DNA of 64,000 bases, taken from Luethyella okanaganae. Lineage in GTDB: Bacteria; Actinomycetota; Actinomycetes; Actinomycetales; Microbacteriaceae. The notes beneath the pieces were generated by a model, which saw only the letters and a program-made list of their open reading frames with translations, made no database searches and was not told the origin of the DNA. Of this stretch, positions 16,638-25,042 are shown one piece after another; positions within the stretch are counted from its first letter, which is position 1, and each line of letters starts with the position of its first letter. The translations under genes and the position numbers were made by a program. The stretch spans positions 434,001 through 498,000 of the forward strand of contig NZ_JBHSTP010000003.1 of the NCBI RefSeq assembly GCF_042660285.1, written 5' to 3'.

Positions 16638-17666
16638 GTGACCATGGGTGGTGAGGCGTTCGGCGGAGGAGTCATGGTGGCGGTCGCCGCCGGGCTCTGG
16701 CTCGCCTACTTGCTGCCGACCTGGCTGCGCCGCAGGCAATACCTCGCGACCGAGCGCAATGCCGTGCTTCTCCAGCAGACGCTGCGCATTCTCGCCGAGA
16801 CGGCGGAGACGCCGCGCGAGGTGCAGGTCGAGGCCACTGCGCGAGACGTCGCTGCCCAGTCGCGGATCCTGCGGGAGCGCGAGGCCGCCGCCAGCGCGAG
16901 GCTGAAAGCCGAGGCTGAGGCAGCCGCCGCGGAGCGTCGACAGGCGGAGGCCGCGCGCGCCGCCGCCGCTCGGGCCGTGGCCGCCCGGCTCGCCGCGGAC
17001 CCCGCGGCCGTCGCCCGTGGGCGCCGTCGTTCCCTGCGTCGCTGGCGGGCGTTCGCCTCGCTCGTGCTTCTCGTCTCCCTCGCCATCGTCATCGCGGGCT
17101 GGGTGCTCGGCGCCGTCGCGGGTGCCTGGACCATGTTCGCTCTCGGATGTGGCGGGGTCGCCGTCGCTTTCTCCGGCCTCTCGGCGCTCGCCGGCGCCGG
17201 TCGCGCCGTTCCGCCGGTGACCGCCGCCGGTACCCCCTCCGGGCGCGTCGTCGCTTTCGAACCGGTCGAATGGGAGGATGCAGCGCCTGCTTCTCTGAGC
17301 TGGACCCCGCGGCCTCTGCCCAAGCCCCTCTACCTCTCGCGAGGGTCGATCGCCGCGACCGCCATGGCATCCGTGGACGCCGCCGCGGAGCTGCGCAAGG
17401 CGGCCGCCCAGGCAGAGCTCGCCGTGCGTGCCGCCCGCCTCGATCCGGCGGTCACGCCCATCACACGCTCGCGACCGGTCGCTGTGCCGGGCGCGGTATC
17501 CGAGCGGGGGCCGGTGTCGGCAGCTGCATCTGCCGCTCGCGAAGATGCGACGCGCGAGGACGCTGCAGGCCGCAGCCGTTTCGCCGCCATGGGCGTCGTC
17601 GGCGAGACCGAGCCGGGAATAAGCGACCTCGACGCCGTGCTTCGCCGCCGCCGCGCCGTGGGCTGA
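16638..17666 (+). CDS. Membrane protein with Ala-rich coiled coil
   Basis: This protein is about 342 residues, starting at GTG 16638 or ATG 16644. It has an N-terminal membrane segment (VAVAAGLWLAYLLPTWL), then a long Ala/Glu/Arg-rich coiled coil (residues about 65-140), two adjacent membrane helices (FASLVLLVSLAIVIAGWVL and the following segment) and a polar C-terminal region. No catalytic motif is seen. Similar proteins are common in Microbacteriaceae and have no known role; a cell-envelope scaffold is possible. Confidence 0.65.
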   Translation: MTMGGEAFGGGVMVAVAAGLWLAYLLPTWLRRRQYLATERNAVLLQQTLRILAETAETPREVQVEATARDVAAQSRILREREAAASARLKAEAEAAAAERRQAEAARAAAARAVAARLAADPAAVARGRRRSLRRWRAFASLVLLVSLAIVIAGWVLGAVAGAWTMFALGCGGVAVAFSGLSALAGAGRAVPPVTAAGTPSGRVVAFEPVEWEDAAPASLSWTPRPLPKPLYLSRGSIAATAMASVDAAAELRKAAAQAELAVRAARLDPAVTPITRSRPVAVPGAVSERGPVSAAASAAREDATREDAAGRSRFAAMGVVGETEPGISDLDAVLRRRRAVG

Positions 17667-17927
17667 CCCGTGTCATCTGCGCTCACATCCGTGTCCATGT
17701 TGGTGTTCGTGTCGTGAGTGACTCGACGGGCGAACTCCCGATGGGCGACCCAGCCTGCTCGCAGATGTCTGCCCGGAATGAGGCTTGTACGTGACAGACC
17801 CGCAGCGCGTGCGTGTCCGAGTGCGAGGCGGGACTCCCAACCCCGCGAGCTGTAGCAGGCCCTGGGCGCCGCCACCCGAGGAATGCTCGAAGCGCCTCCG
17901 AAGCGGTGGTATCGTGGATATTCGCAC

Positions 17928-18000
17928 GGGCCTATGGCGCAGTTGGTAGCGCGCCTCGTTCGCATCGAGGAGGTCAGGAGTTCGAATCTCCTTAGGTCCA
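17928..18000 (+). tRNA. tRNA-Ala (anticodon CGC)
   Basis: The cloverleaf folds fully. The acceptor GGGCCTA pairs with TAGGTCC and A73. A D-arm with GTTGGTA is present, and the anticodon stem CCTCG/CGAGG carries loop TTCGCAT (anticodon CGC, reading GCG). The T-arm reads AGGAG-TTCGAAT-CTCCT. Position 3-70 is a G-U pair, the alanine identity element. The CCA tail is not encoded. Confidence 0.95.
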
Positions 18001-18003
18001 CAA

Positions 18004-18374
18004 TTGTGATGAGTCGCGACAGAGGTCTCGCCTGAGTCGCGATAGAGGTCATATCAGAAAGCTTCTGGCCATCGGCCGGGGGCTTTCTGTGTGTTGTGCC
18101 AGTAGCTGCGGTCGGGGTCGATGGTGTTGGTGGCGATGACTTCGCCGGTGTCGAGGTGGATGACGGTGACGGTGGCGTTGTCCGCGATGGCGAGGACACG
18201 TTTGCCGTGGTGTTCGGTTCCGATGCCGAGGTGGTGCATGCGTCCGGCTCTGCGGAAGCTGGTCTTCGCGTTCGTTGCGATGTGGTTGTATCGGAGCCTG
18301 TGGTGTCTGGGCATCTGCGGCTCGGCGGGGAGTGCTTTCGGGCTGGCCCGGTATGCGGCTGCGGGGGGTTGCAC
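18004..18374 (-). mobile_element. Remnant of an IS481-type element (transposase C-terminus)
   Basis: Read leftwards from 18374, the frame ending at 18054 gives the C-terminal part of an IS481-family transposase: RMHHLGIGTEHHGKRVLAI, then TVTVIHLDTGEVIATNTIDP. The sequence between its stop and the tRNA has two copies of GAGTCGCGA(C/T)AGAGGTC, typical of IS481 ends. The catalytic N-terminal two thirds are missing, so the element is dead. It lies 3 bp past the tRNA-Ala gene. Confidence 0.7.
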
Positions 18375-18384
18375 GGTCGTTGGC

Positions 18385-18775
18385 GGCGATCTTCGCGGCG
18401 GGCTGGGCGTAGAGCAGGATCAGGCAGGCTGCGGCGCGGTCCTCGACGCTGGCGCTGTCGGGATCGTGTAGGAGTCGGCGGGAGAGGGCGAGCTGGTCCT
18501 CGGGGTCGATGTCGTGGCCGGGATCCTTCATCTGCGCGATGGGATCGAGTAGTCGCGCTTGGGGAAGGTAGCCGCCTCGTTTGAGCCAGCGGATGAAGAT
18601 CAGGCGTGCGCTGCGGTTGGTGCTGAGCCAGGCGTCGGCACAGGTTTGCGGGCAGTCGTCGAGGTTGTGGCCGAGAGCGGTGAGGTGGTCGAGGAAGGCA
18701 TGAGCGGCCTGGATGTCGCTGAGCACAGGTCGCAGGTTGCGCCCTGGTAGAGGATCGCGAGGTGGGAGCCGACGG
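18385..18775 (-). pseudogene. Truncated site-specific integrase-like gene
   Basis: The frame reads AHAFLDHLTALGHNLDDC, AWLSTNRSARLIFIRWLKR and LALSRRLLHDPDSASVEDR, ending at CLILLYAQPAAKIAAN. This is the pattern of the core-binding region and start of the catalytic domain of actinobacterial tyrosine recombinases. The frame then runs directly into the IS481 fragment, and the catalytic Arg/His/Tyr residues are absent. The 5' end is also missing, as the frame meets the histidine-kinase stop. It is probably debris of an element that once used the adjacent tRNA. Confidence 0.6.
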
Positions 18776-18778
18776 TAC

Positions 18779-19978
18779 TCAGTCTTCCTGGCTGGCGACA
18801 GTGGGTATTGTTGCCCGAAGAATCCACCCGTCGGCGGTGCGTCCCGCTTCCAGATGCCCGCTGTTTCGTGCGAGACGTTGCCGTGCGCGGCTCAGGCCGC
18901 GTCCGCCGGGGTTGTCTTCCCGCAAAGCGGAGTCGAGGGATGCGATGTTCTTCACGACGAGTTCGACCAAGTTCGATTGAGCATGGATGTCGATGCTCGC
19001 GGACCGGGAGTTCGGGGCGTGTTTGATGATGTTCGTGACGGCTTCGATTGCGGTCTCGGTGAGGAGCCGTTCCGCCAACGGCGAGATAGTCAGCGAGGTG
19101 CTCGGCGCAGAAACCTTGGTCGGGATCCCCGCGTCCTTGAGCAGAGTGCCCAGGGACGAGCTGGCGTCCACGACGTGCCCGTCGTATCTGGGCGCGTGGG
19201 CGCCAGGTGCTTCGGTTTTCGTGTCCTGCATCAGTGAGAGCAGGGACTGGATATTCTGGAGAGCCTGTGCGGCAGACTCCTCGATTGTGGTGAGCGAGAC
19301 TTGGCGCGCTGCTTCGTCCGGCTGTCTCGGCAGAGCGCGAGTGTGGAACAGGATGAGCGTGAGGTCGTGGGCAATGCCGTCGTGGAGCTCATCGGCGATC
19401 CGCTCCTGTTCCTCGCGGGCGATCGCTTCGAGATTTTTCACGACGCGGGCACGTTCGGCAACGAAGATTGACTCTCGTGCGGCCACGAGCCGGAACGCGA
19501 CGCCCGCCAGGAGGGCGATCACCGCGATGCCCGCGATGCCGAAGACCCCGCCTCCGGTGAGGGCCGAGCCGTTCAAGGCGATGTCCGCCGTCAGGACGCT
19601 CAACAGCACAACGTGCACCACTATCACCCAGGGGGCGCAGGTCGCTGCAACCAGACCGAGGGCGATCGCAAGTTCGAGCAGGTCTCCACCGCTCCGGGTG
19701 AAGACGGCACCCACGCTGCAAATCACCATAACGATGAACGCAGCCGTCATCGGATGCCAGGCGAACGCGCTGAGGCCCGCATAGAGAGCGACCGCCAGAA
19801 GGTCGTATCGCGTGAACTCTGCACTCGCGACAATGAACCCTATCGCGATGCACAAGAGCACGCCCACGGCCGCGACCAGGAGAAGCCGTGCCACGGGATG
19901 GAGTGAGCGCTGCTCCCAGAAGGTGCGCGAGCGGAGCATCCGAGCGATGGACGTCCGCGCGGCCTCGTCGAGCACCAT
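18779..19978 (-). CDS. NarL-type sensor histidine kinase
   Basis: The protein has about six N-terminal membrane helices with very short loops, so it probably senses within the membrane. A cytoplasmic coiled segment, the HisKA_3 dimerisation box (EEQERIADELHDGIAHDLTL, phospho-accepting His in ELHDG) and a HATPase domain ending GGRGLSRARQRLA complete it. The N-box region (TETAIEAVTNIIKHAPNS) is intact. It is divergent from a NarL/LuxR response regulator and should phosphorylate it. ATG 19978 is preferred; GTG codons further up (20047, 20068) lie inside a 21-bp duplication and would add up to 30 residues. Confidence 0.85.
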   Translation of the reverse strand: MVLDEAARTSIARMLRSRTFWEQRSLHPVARLLLVAAVGVLLCIAIGFIVASAEFTRYDLLAVALYAGLSAFAWHPMTAAFIVMVICSVGAVFTRSGGDLLELAIALGLVAATCAPWVIVVHVVLLSVLTADIALNGSALTGGGVFGIAGIAVIALLAGVAFRLVAARESIFVAERARVVKNLEAIAREEQERIADELHDGIAHDLTLILFHTRALPRQPDEAARQVSLTTIEESAAQALQNIQSLLSLMQDTKTEAPGAHAPRYDGHVVDASSSLGTLLKDAGIPTKVSAPSTSLTISPLAERLLTETAIEAVTNIIKHAPNSRSASIDIHAQSNLVELVVKNIASLDSALREDNPGGRGLSRARQRLARNSGHLEAGRTADGWILRATIPTVASQED

Positions 19979-20031
19979 CTCCCGACTATCTTCGGGGGAT
20001 GCGAAGCCTTCAGGCACAGATGCCCAACATC

Positions 20032-20073
20032 TTACAGAGCCAGTCACCCAGGTTACAGAGCCAGTCACCCAGG
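20032..20073. repeat. 21-bp perfect tandem duplication
   Basis: TTACAGAGCCAGTCACCCAGG occurs twice directly adjacent, in the region upstream of (or encoding the extreme N-terminus of) the histidine kinase. It also lies in the promoter interval shared with the divergent response regulator. It may be a recent slippage event or a doubled binding site. Confidence 0.9.
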
Positions 20074-20243
20074 TCGGCGTTGGCCCCGGTAATTTCTCGA
20101 ATGACTACTCCAACGATCAGTCCCACGCTGCTCTCCTTATCTCGGGCCGCGGATCGACGCCGGCCCGCGAGCTCGACCTAAGCCCGCAACGCGGCATCTT
20201 TCACCCAGCCTAGGCGCGTGATCTGTGGGGTCGCGAAAGCGTG

Positions 20244-20255
20244 GCCCCAGGGCTA
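20244..20255. promoter_or_regulatory. Candidate response-regulator site, copy A
   Basis: GCCCCAGGGCTA lies about 36 bp upstream of the response-regulator start, in the divergent promoter region. The same 12 bases occur at 20967-20978 and 28061-28072 upstream of the two peptide-gene copies, where they form a near palindrome (TAGCCC-CA-GGGCTA). The shared position suggests a binding site for this regulator. Confidence 0.4.
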
Positions 20256-20290
20256 AGGATCAATCGGCCGGGCCGCGGTATCGTACTGAG

Positions 20291-20941
20291 GTGAGTGAGG
20301 TCGTGCGTGTTCTCGTCGTTGATGACGAGGCTCTGGTGCGACATGCCCTGCGTGCATTCGTCGCCGCCGACGATCGCGTCACGCTGGTTGGTGAGGCAAC
20401 CGACGGCTCTGAGGTCGTAGAGGCCTGCAAGGCATCGAACCCCGATGTCGTGCTTATCGACATCAAGATGCCTGAGGTTTGCGGAGTCGAGGCGACGAGG
20501 CGGATCCTGGAATGGAATCCGCGCTGCCGTGTCGTGGCGCTGACGACCTTCACCACCGAGTGGCGTGCGCTCCAGGTTCTGCGCGCGGGAGCCTGCGGGT
20601 ACCTTGTGAAGAACTCGACGCCGGATCAGATCATCGACGCTGTCGTCGCGGCCCATGCCGGCGACCGCGTCGTATCTCCTGACGTGCAGAAGAGATTCGT
20701 GCGCGCAGCGATAGAGGCGGGCGGTCAGCAACGTACCGATGCGCCTGCGTTAAGCGACCGCGAGCGGCAGATCGTCGACCTGATCGCCAAGGGACTCTCC
20801 AACGCCGGGATCGCTGAGGCACTCCGCTACTCCGAAGGCACGGTGAAGGCGGACATCCGCCACATCAACCACCTGTGGAGCGTCGAGAACCGCCTGCAGA
20901 TTGTGCTCCGGGCGACCGAGCTGGGGATTGTCAGCCTCTGA
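20291..20941 (+). CDS. NarL/LuxR-family response regulator
   Basis: This 216-residue protein has a receiver domain (VRVLVVDDEALVRHALRAF, phospho-acceptor Asp in VVLIDIKMPE, and the Thr/Lys switch residues in VALTTF and GYLVKNS). A C-terminal LuxR HTH follows (LSDRERQIVDLIAKGLSNAGIAEAL, then EGTVKADIRHINHLW). GTG 20291 is chosen because it starts the receiver domain directly. Its partner kinase is the divergent gene. The last 34 codons are present a second time at about 27.93 kb as part of a long direct repeat. Confidence 0.9.
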   Translation: MSEVVRVLVVDDEALVRHALRAFVAADDRVTLVGEATDGSEVVEACKASNPDVVLIDIKMPEVCGVEATRRILEWNPRCRVVALTTFTTEWRALQVLRAGACGYLVKNSTPDQIIDAVVAAHAGDRVVSPDVQKRFVRAAIEAGGQQRTDAPALSDRERQIVDLIAKGLSNAGIAEALRYSEGTVKADIRHINHLWSVENRLQIVLRATELGIVSL

Positions 20942-21314
20942 TCCGACCTTGTGGATCGCGCCCTTAGCCCCAGGGCTACGAGTCCCTGCCGAATCTTGAG
21001 CGGCCGGGCGACGACGGTCATGATGCAAGTGTCCAGCTCGGGAATCGGCTGGATGTTGGAGGGAAGTACTCCACCACCACCATCAGCAAGGAGTCTCAAG
21101 TGTCAGTTGCAGTAATGCCACTCTCCGCAGTGGTGAGGTCGGTCGATGCGGTGTCATCGGTCGTGGAAAACATCGCGGGATACGGGCGGACGGCGTCGAC
21201 TGGCGCCTCTCCTGCTCTTCGCGGTCATCGCCGTCGCAGCAGCCGTCGTCGCCATCGCTATCATGGGACTCGCCGCCGCTTGGCTGATGTACTGTACGGC
21301 CAACTGGCCCGGCT
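20838..21314 (+). repeat. Left copy of a 0.5-kb direct repeat
   Basis: This segment holds the last 34 codons of the response regulator, its 3' flank, a promoter region and a small hydrophobic peptide gene. It recurs at 27932-28440 with only a few substitutions. The left copy lacks 32 bp inside the peptide gene (near 21198). The copies are in the same orientation, about 7.1 kb apart. Confidence 0.95.
20965..20978. promoter_or_regulatory. Candidate response-regulator site, copy B
   Basis: TAGCCCCAGGGCTA has 6-bp inverted arms around CA, 24 bp past the regulator stop and about 120 bp before the left peptide gene. It shares its core with the site upstream of the regulator itself. Confidence 0.4.
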
Positions 21315-21385
21315 CGTGGCCGGCAGTGGGCGTACCTACCGAGAAGAACGGGTTCTACTACTTCGGCTGCGTGGTCCCGCAGTAG
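21100..21385 (+). pseudogene. Small hydrophobic peptide gene, frameshifted copy
   Basis: The frame starts at GTG with AAGGAG 8 bp upstream and encodes MSVAVMPLSAVVRSVDAV... as in the right copy. A 32-bp deletion near 21198 then shifts the frame. The hydrophobic segment (LLLFAVIAVAAAVVAIAIMG, then YCTAN) continues in another frame and extends into WPGSWPAVGVPTEKNGFYYF with a second Cys, stopping at 21385. The ancestral product was thus probably a peptide of about 105 residues with a membrane helix and a short Cys-flanked C-terminal tail. The stop is 8 bp before the ABC ATPase start, so it belongs to that operon. It could still be expressed if an internal start (ATG 21146) is used. Confidence 0.65.
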
Positions 21386-21393
21386 GAGTCATC

Positions 21394-22164
21394 ATGGTAA
21401 CCATGTTGGACATCCAATCCGTCACAAAGAAGTACGGCAAGCATAAAGTGCTTGGTCCTGTATCCGTGTCGCTGGAACAAGGCCGTTACTACGCGCTTCT
21501 AGGCCCAAATGGTGCGGGAAAGACTACCCTCCTGCATATTTTCATGGGTTTGACGAGTTGCTCGTCCGGCGTGGTTACCGTGCTCGGCACGTCGATTGAC
21601 GATCCCGAGGCACGGCGGCACATCGGTTTCAGTCCAGATGACGTGCCGTTTCCCGAAAGTCTGACTGGCTGGGAGTTCCTCGAGCTCCACAACCGACTGC
21701 GCAAGCGGGACGATTCCGAGAGGTGTCTCAAACTGTCGGGGCTATTCCAGATTAAGCACGCGCTCGATCAGCAGATATTTGAGTACTCGCATGGTATGCG
21801 CAGGAAACTGCAATTCGTCGCCGCGGTGTCGCACGAGCCGGCCCTACTCGCGCTCGACGAGCCGTTCCGCGGATTGGACCCTCGGTCATCATTCCTGCTA
21901 CGGACCTTCCTGCAGAAATACGTCGACGCGGGCAACACTGTTCTTGTTGCAACCCATGACATGCTTCGAGCCGAACGGGACGCAAGTGAGCTGATCTTGC
22001 TAGACAACGGCCTTATTCGCTCCCGGGGGTCTGCGGCTGACATCCGGGCGGAAGCTACGGGGTCACAATCTCTCGAAGAAGCATTCAACGCTCTTACCAT
22101 CGACCGCAAAGCGGCCGCGATTGACGACGAGATCCTCGCGGATCTCACAACAATAAGGAGGTAG
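21394..22164 (+). CDS. ABC transporter ATP-binding protein
   Basis: This 256-residue ATPase shows Walker A (LLGPNGAGKTTLL), a modified signature (FEYSHGMRRKLQFVAAVSHE, with YSHGM in place of LSGGQ), Walker B (ALLALDEPFRGLDP) and the switch His (VLVATHD). It resembles drug/bacteriocin-type exporters of the CcmA class. The start ATG 21394 has AGGAG at 5 bp. No large permease gene follows; the next gene encodes a 99-residue two-helix protein, so the membrane partner is either that small protein or lies elsewhere. Export of, or immunity to, the upstream peptide is a reasonable inference. Confidence 0.88.
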   Translation: MVTMLDIQSVTKKYGKHKVLGPVSVSLEQGRYYALLGPNGAGKTTLLHIFMGLTSCSSGVVTVLGTSIDDPEARRHIGFSPDDVPFPESLTGWEFLELHNRLRKRDDSERCLKLSGLFQIKHALDQQIFEYSHGMRRKLQFVAAVSHEPALLALDEPFRGLDPRSSFLLRTFLQKYVDAGNTVLVATHDMLRAERDASELILLDNGLIRSRGSAADIRAEATGSQSLEEAFNALTIDRKAAAIDDEILADLTTIRR

Positions 22165-22166
22165 GG

Positions 22167-22466
22167 ATGCGGCGTTCAATTGTGTTCGGCGTGATTGCAG
22201 GAATTTTTACCGGCATCATAGCTCTTGCGCTTGCCATGGTGGTATCCCTCGCGCTCACATTCACTAACGGTGCAGAAGTGGTCATCCCGGGGATCTTCGA
22301 ATCGTGGCCGGGCAGTGCCCCCAATGGCTCCCCCCAGCTTCGGTTCCTCCCGAACTTCGCTGGGATGGGGATCGCGCTCATTGCGTGGACAGCGGTTATC
22401 ACGCTCCTCTTCGTCTATCTCGCAAAGCCGCGTCGCCGGGCGGCGGAGGGCGCAAAGGCGCAATAG
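22167..22466 (+). CDS. Small two-helix membrane protein
   Basis: This 99-residue protein has two strong hydrophobic segments (GVIAGIFTGIIALALAMVV and IALIAWTAVITLLFVYLA) around a polar loop of about 35 residues, and a basic C-terminus. An ideal AAGGAGG precedes the ATG, only 2 bp after the ABC ATPase stop. Its position suggests an immunity or accessory protein of the ATPase. No family is recognised. Confidence 0.65.
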   Translation: MRRSIVFGVIAGIFTGIIALALAMVVSLALTFTNGAEVVIPGIFESWPGSAPNGSPQLRFLPNFAGMGIALIAWTAVITLLFVYLAKPRRRAAEGAKAQ

Positions 22467-22620
22467 TGTCTCCCGCAGGGGTCGAAGGGAACCGCGGGAT
22501 AGATAGGTTCTGACATGGTGATTGCCCACGACGTCGGGGAGGCCAAACACCGTTTTAACGCACAGCTTTACGCACAGCCCCGCGCGTCTAACACACAGCC
22601 CCCGTGAGGCCGCAGCTGCG

Positions 22621-23499
22621 CTAGGTTGACTCGTTGGCCGAGATTTCTTCTTGCTCGGATGTGATCGCCCAACTTGCTAGGAGGCGGAGCGCGTCCGCGG
22701 TCGGCGTGTTTGGCGCTGCGGTGTAGACGAGCAGCGTGAGTCCTGGGTCGCTGGGCAGTTCCATGGCCTCGAAGCTGAGTTCAAGGCTTCCGACGACGGG
22801 GTGGTGGAGTTTCTTGAACCCGGTGCGATGGAAGCGGACGTTGTGGGCCGCCCAGCGTTGCCGGAAGGTCTCGCTGCGGGTGGAGAGTTCGCCGATGAGG
22901 TCGGTGAGTGCTTTGTCGTATGGGTGGCGTCCGGCTTCTTGGCGGAGCATGGCGGCGATGTCGTCGGCGGCTTGCTCCCAGTCGGCGAAGAACTCTTTCG
23001 ACGCGGGGTCCAGGTAGGTGAAGCGGGCGTTGTTGGCGGGTCTGCGCGGATCGGTGAGCATGGGGGAGTAGAGGGCGCGTGCTAACCGGTTGCTGGCGAG
23101 CATGTCATGGCGGTCGTTTCGGACCCAGGCGGGGGCGTCCGTGATCGCGTCGAGCACGTGCTGAACGGATGGCCGGACCTGTTGAGCCAACGGGCGTCGC
23201 GTGCGGTCAGGTGCTGGTCCCGCTTTGCGGGCGAGGTCAAACAGATAGTCGCGCTCGGCCTCGTCGAGCTGGAGGGCGCGGGCGAGCGATTCGAGCACCG
23301 TATCGGATGCGCCCGACAAGGTGCCGCGTTCGAGGCGCACGTAGTAGTCGACGCTCATGCCGGCGAGCATGGCGACTTCTTCACGGCGCAACCCTTTCAC
23401 GCGGCGGTTGCCGCCGTAGGCCGGCAGCCCGGCCTGCTCGGGGGTGATCCGGGCGCGTCGGGACGCGAGAAACTCGCGCACATCATCCCGATAGGCCAT
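22621..23499 (-). CDS. XRE-family regulator with MmyB-like ligand domain
   Basis: This 292-residue protein has an N-terminal HTH (VKGLRREEVAMLAGMSVDYYVRLERGTLSGAS) and a C-terminal MmyB-like domain starting around VQHVLDAITDAPAWVRNDRHDMLASN. This architecture is typical of actinobacterial repressors next to the redox genes they control; the ligand domain has a PAS-like fold. It is divergent from the alcohol-dehydrogenase operon and separated by 161 bp that include a doubled TGCCGTCGTCGAT, a possible operator. Confidence 0.9.
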   Translation of the reverse strand: MAYRDDVREFLASRRARITPEQAGLPAYGGNRRVKGLRREEVAMLAGMSVDYYVRLERGTLSGASDTVLESLARALQLDEAERDYLFDLARKAGPAPDRTRRPLAQQVRPSVQHVLDAITDAPAWVRNDRHDMLASNRLARALYSPMLTDPRRPANNARFTYLDPASKEFFADWEQAADDIAAMLRQEAGRHPYDKALTDLIGELSTRSETFRQRWAAHNVRFHRTGFKKLHHPVVGSLELSFEAMELPSDPGLTLLVYTAAPNTPTADALRLLASWAITSEQEEISANEST

Positions 23500-23660
23500 G
23501 ACATCGACGGTACGCCATCTGCTTGGCTAAGAGGGAGGCACTGGCGTTACCTGCAACGACTGTCACTCCTGCGCCCGCGCGGACCTATCCTTTACTGGAA
23601 TCACTGCCGTCGTCGATTGCCGTCGTCGATTTCCGGGCGGCTGACTGCTGAAAGGATCTC

Positions 23661-24701
23661 ATGCGAGCCACCTATATTTTCGGTGCCGGGGACGTCCGCG
23701 TCCTGGATGCACCAGACCCGAAGATCCTCCAGCCCACGGACGCGATCGTGCGGGTGACCCGGGCTTGCATCTGCGGTTCCGATCTGCATCCCTACCACTC
23801 CCTCCTGGCGAAGCCGGGCGGGCAAACGATCGGTCATGAGTTCATCGGTGTGGTCGAAGACGTCGGCGTCGACGTCACCACCGTCAGGAAGGGTGATTTC
23901 GTGATCGCCCCGTTCGCGATATCCGACGGGACGTGCGAGTTCTGTCGCGAGGGGTTGCAGACTTCGTGCGAGCACGGCGGCTTCTGGAACGATGCCGCCT
24001 TCGGCACGGCCGGCGCCCAGGCTGAGGCGGTGCGGGTTCCGCTGGCTGATGGCACCCTCGTGATGGTGCCGGGCACGGTCGACGAGGCCCTCTATCCGGG
24101 ACTGTTGACTCTCTCCGATGTGTACGGCACGGGTTGGCACGCCGCTGTCCGTGCCGGTGTGACGACCGGTGACGCGGTCGCAGTCGTCGGCGACGGCGCG
24201 GTCGGGCTGCTCGCGGTCCTCTCGGCGAAACAGCTCGGCGCCGAGCAGATCATCCTGATGGGTCGCCACGAGGCCCGCACCGATCTCGGTCGGGAGTTCG
24301 GGGCGACGGATGTCGTCGCCGAGCGTGGCGAGAAGGGCATTGCGAAGGTGCTTGAGCTCACTGGCGGGCGCGGCGTGCGCAAGGTTCTCGAAGCCGTCGG
24401 CCATTTGCCGGCCTACGAGCAGGCGGTCGGCATCGTTCGCGCCGGCGGTGTGATCTCCCGCGTGGGTGTGCCGCAGTACGACCAAGGTTCGATCGGGTGG
24501 CCGTTCTTCGGCAAGAACACCACCCTCACCGGCGGTCCGGCGCCCGTGCGCGCCTACATCGGGCAGCTCATGCCTGCCGTCCTCGACGGCGCGGTGCAGC
24601 CGGGTAGGGTCTTCGACCGCGAGATCGGTCTCGAAGAGGTGCCCGATGGTTATCTCGCCATGAACGACCGCACCGCGCTGAAAGTGATGGTTCGCCCGTG
24701 A
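23661..24701 (+). CDS. Zinc-dependent alcohol dehydrogenase
   Basis: This 346-residue medium-chain dehydrogenase has catalytic zinc ligands in CICGSDLHPYH and GHEFIGVVEDVG, a structural-zinc region (DGTCEFCREGLQTSCEHGG) and an NAD(P)-binding Rossmann motif (VAVVGDGAVGLLAVLSAKQLGA). The start has GAAAGG 6 bp upstream. It is the first gene of an operon with a CMD-like protein, a DUF2255 protein, an aldo/keto reductase and a cupin, a set often seen with MmyB-type regulators and probably used for aldehyde or ketone detoxification. The substrate is unknown. Confidence 0.9.
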   Translation: MRATYIFGAGDVRVLDAPDPKILQPTDAIVRVTRACICGSDLHPYHSLLAKPGGQTIGHEFIGVVEDVGVDVTTVRKGDFVIAPFAISDGTCEFCREGLQTSCEHGGFWNDAAFGTAGAQAEAVRVPLADGTLVMVPGTVDEALYPGLLTLSDVYGTGWHAAVRAGVTTGDAVAVVGDGAVGLLAVLSAKQLGAEQIILMGRHEARTDLGREFGATDVVAERGEKGIAKVLELTGGRGVRKVLEAVGHLPAYEQAVGIVRAGGVISRVGVPQYDQGSIGWPFFGKNTTLTGGPAPVRAYIGQLMPAVLDGAVQPGRVFDREIGLEEVPDGYLAMNDRTALKVMVRP

Positions 24702-25042
24702 CCGATTCTGAACTCACACTGGCGCAGCGCGCCATCGGTGACTTCGCGCCGAAGCTCGTCGAGCTCACCGACGACGTCCTGTTCGGAGACGTCTGGGCCC
24801 GTTCCGAACTGCCGCGGCGTGACCGCAGCTTGATCACCGTCGCGAGTCTCGTCACCTCCGGCAGCACGGAGCAGTTGGTCGGTCATCTGCGTATCGCCAA
24901 ACAGAACGGTCTGACCGAGACTGAGTTGAAGGAAGCCATCATCCATCTCGCGTTCTACGCCGGCTGGCCGAAGGCCATGTCTGCCATCCAGCTCGCCAAG
25001 CGGGTATTCGCTGAAGACGAAATCGAAGGGGGCCCATCATGA
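24698..25042 (+). CDS. Carboxymuconolactone-decarboxylase-family protein
   Basis: This 114-residue all-helical protein has the CMD pattern: DVWARSELPRRDRSLITVASL, then NGLTETELKEAIIHLAFYAGWPKAM. The AhpD-type CxxC is absent (residues at the site are HLAFYAGWP), so it is closer to decarboxylase-like members than to peroxidases. It overlaps the dehydrogenase stop by 4 bp (GTGA) and its own stop overlaps the next ATG, showing tight coupling. Confidence 0.88.
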   Translation: MTDSELTLAQRAIGDFAPKLVELTDDVLFGDVWARSELPRRDRSLITVASLVTSGSTEQLVGHLRIAKQNGLTETELKEAIIHLAFYAGWPKAMSAIQLAKRVFAEDEIEGGPS

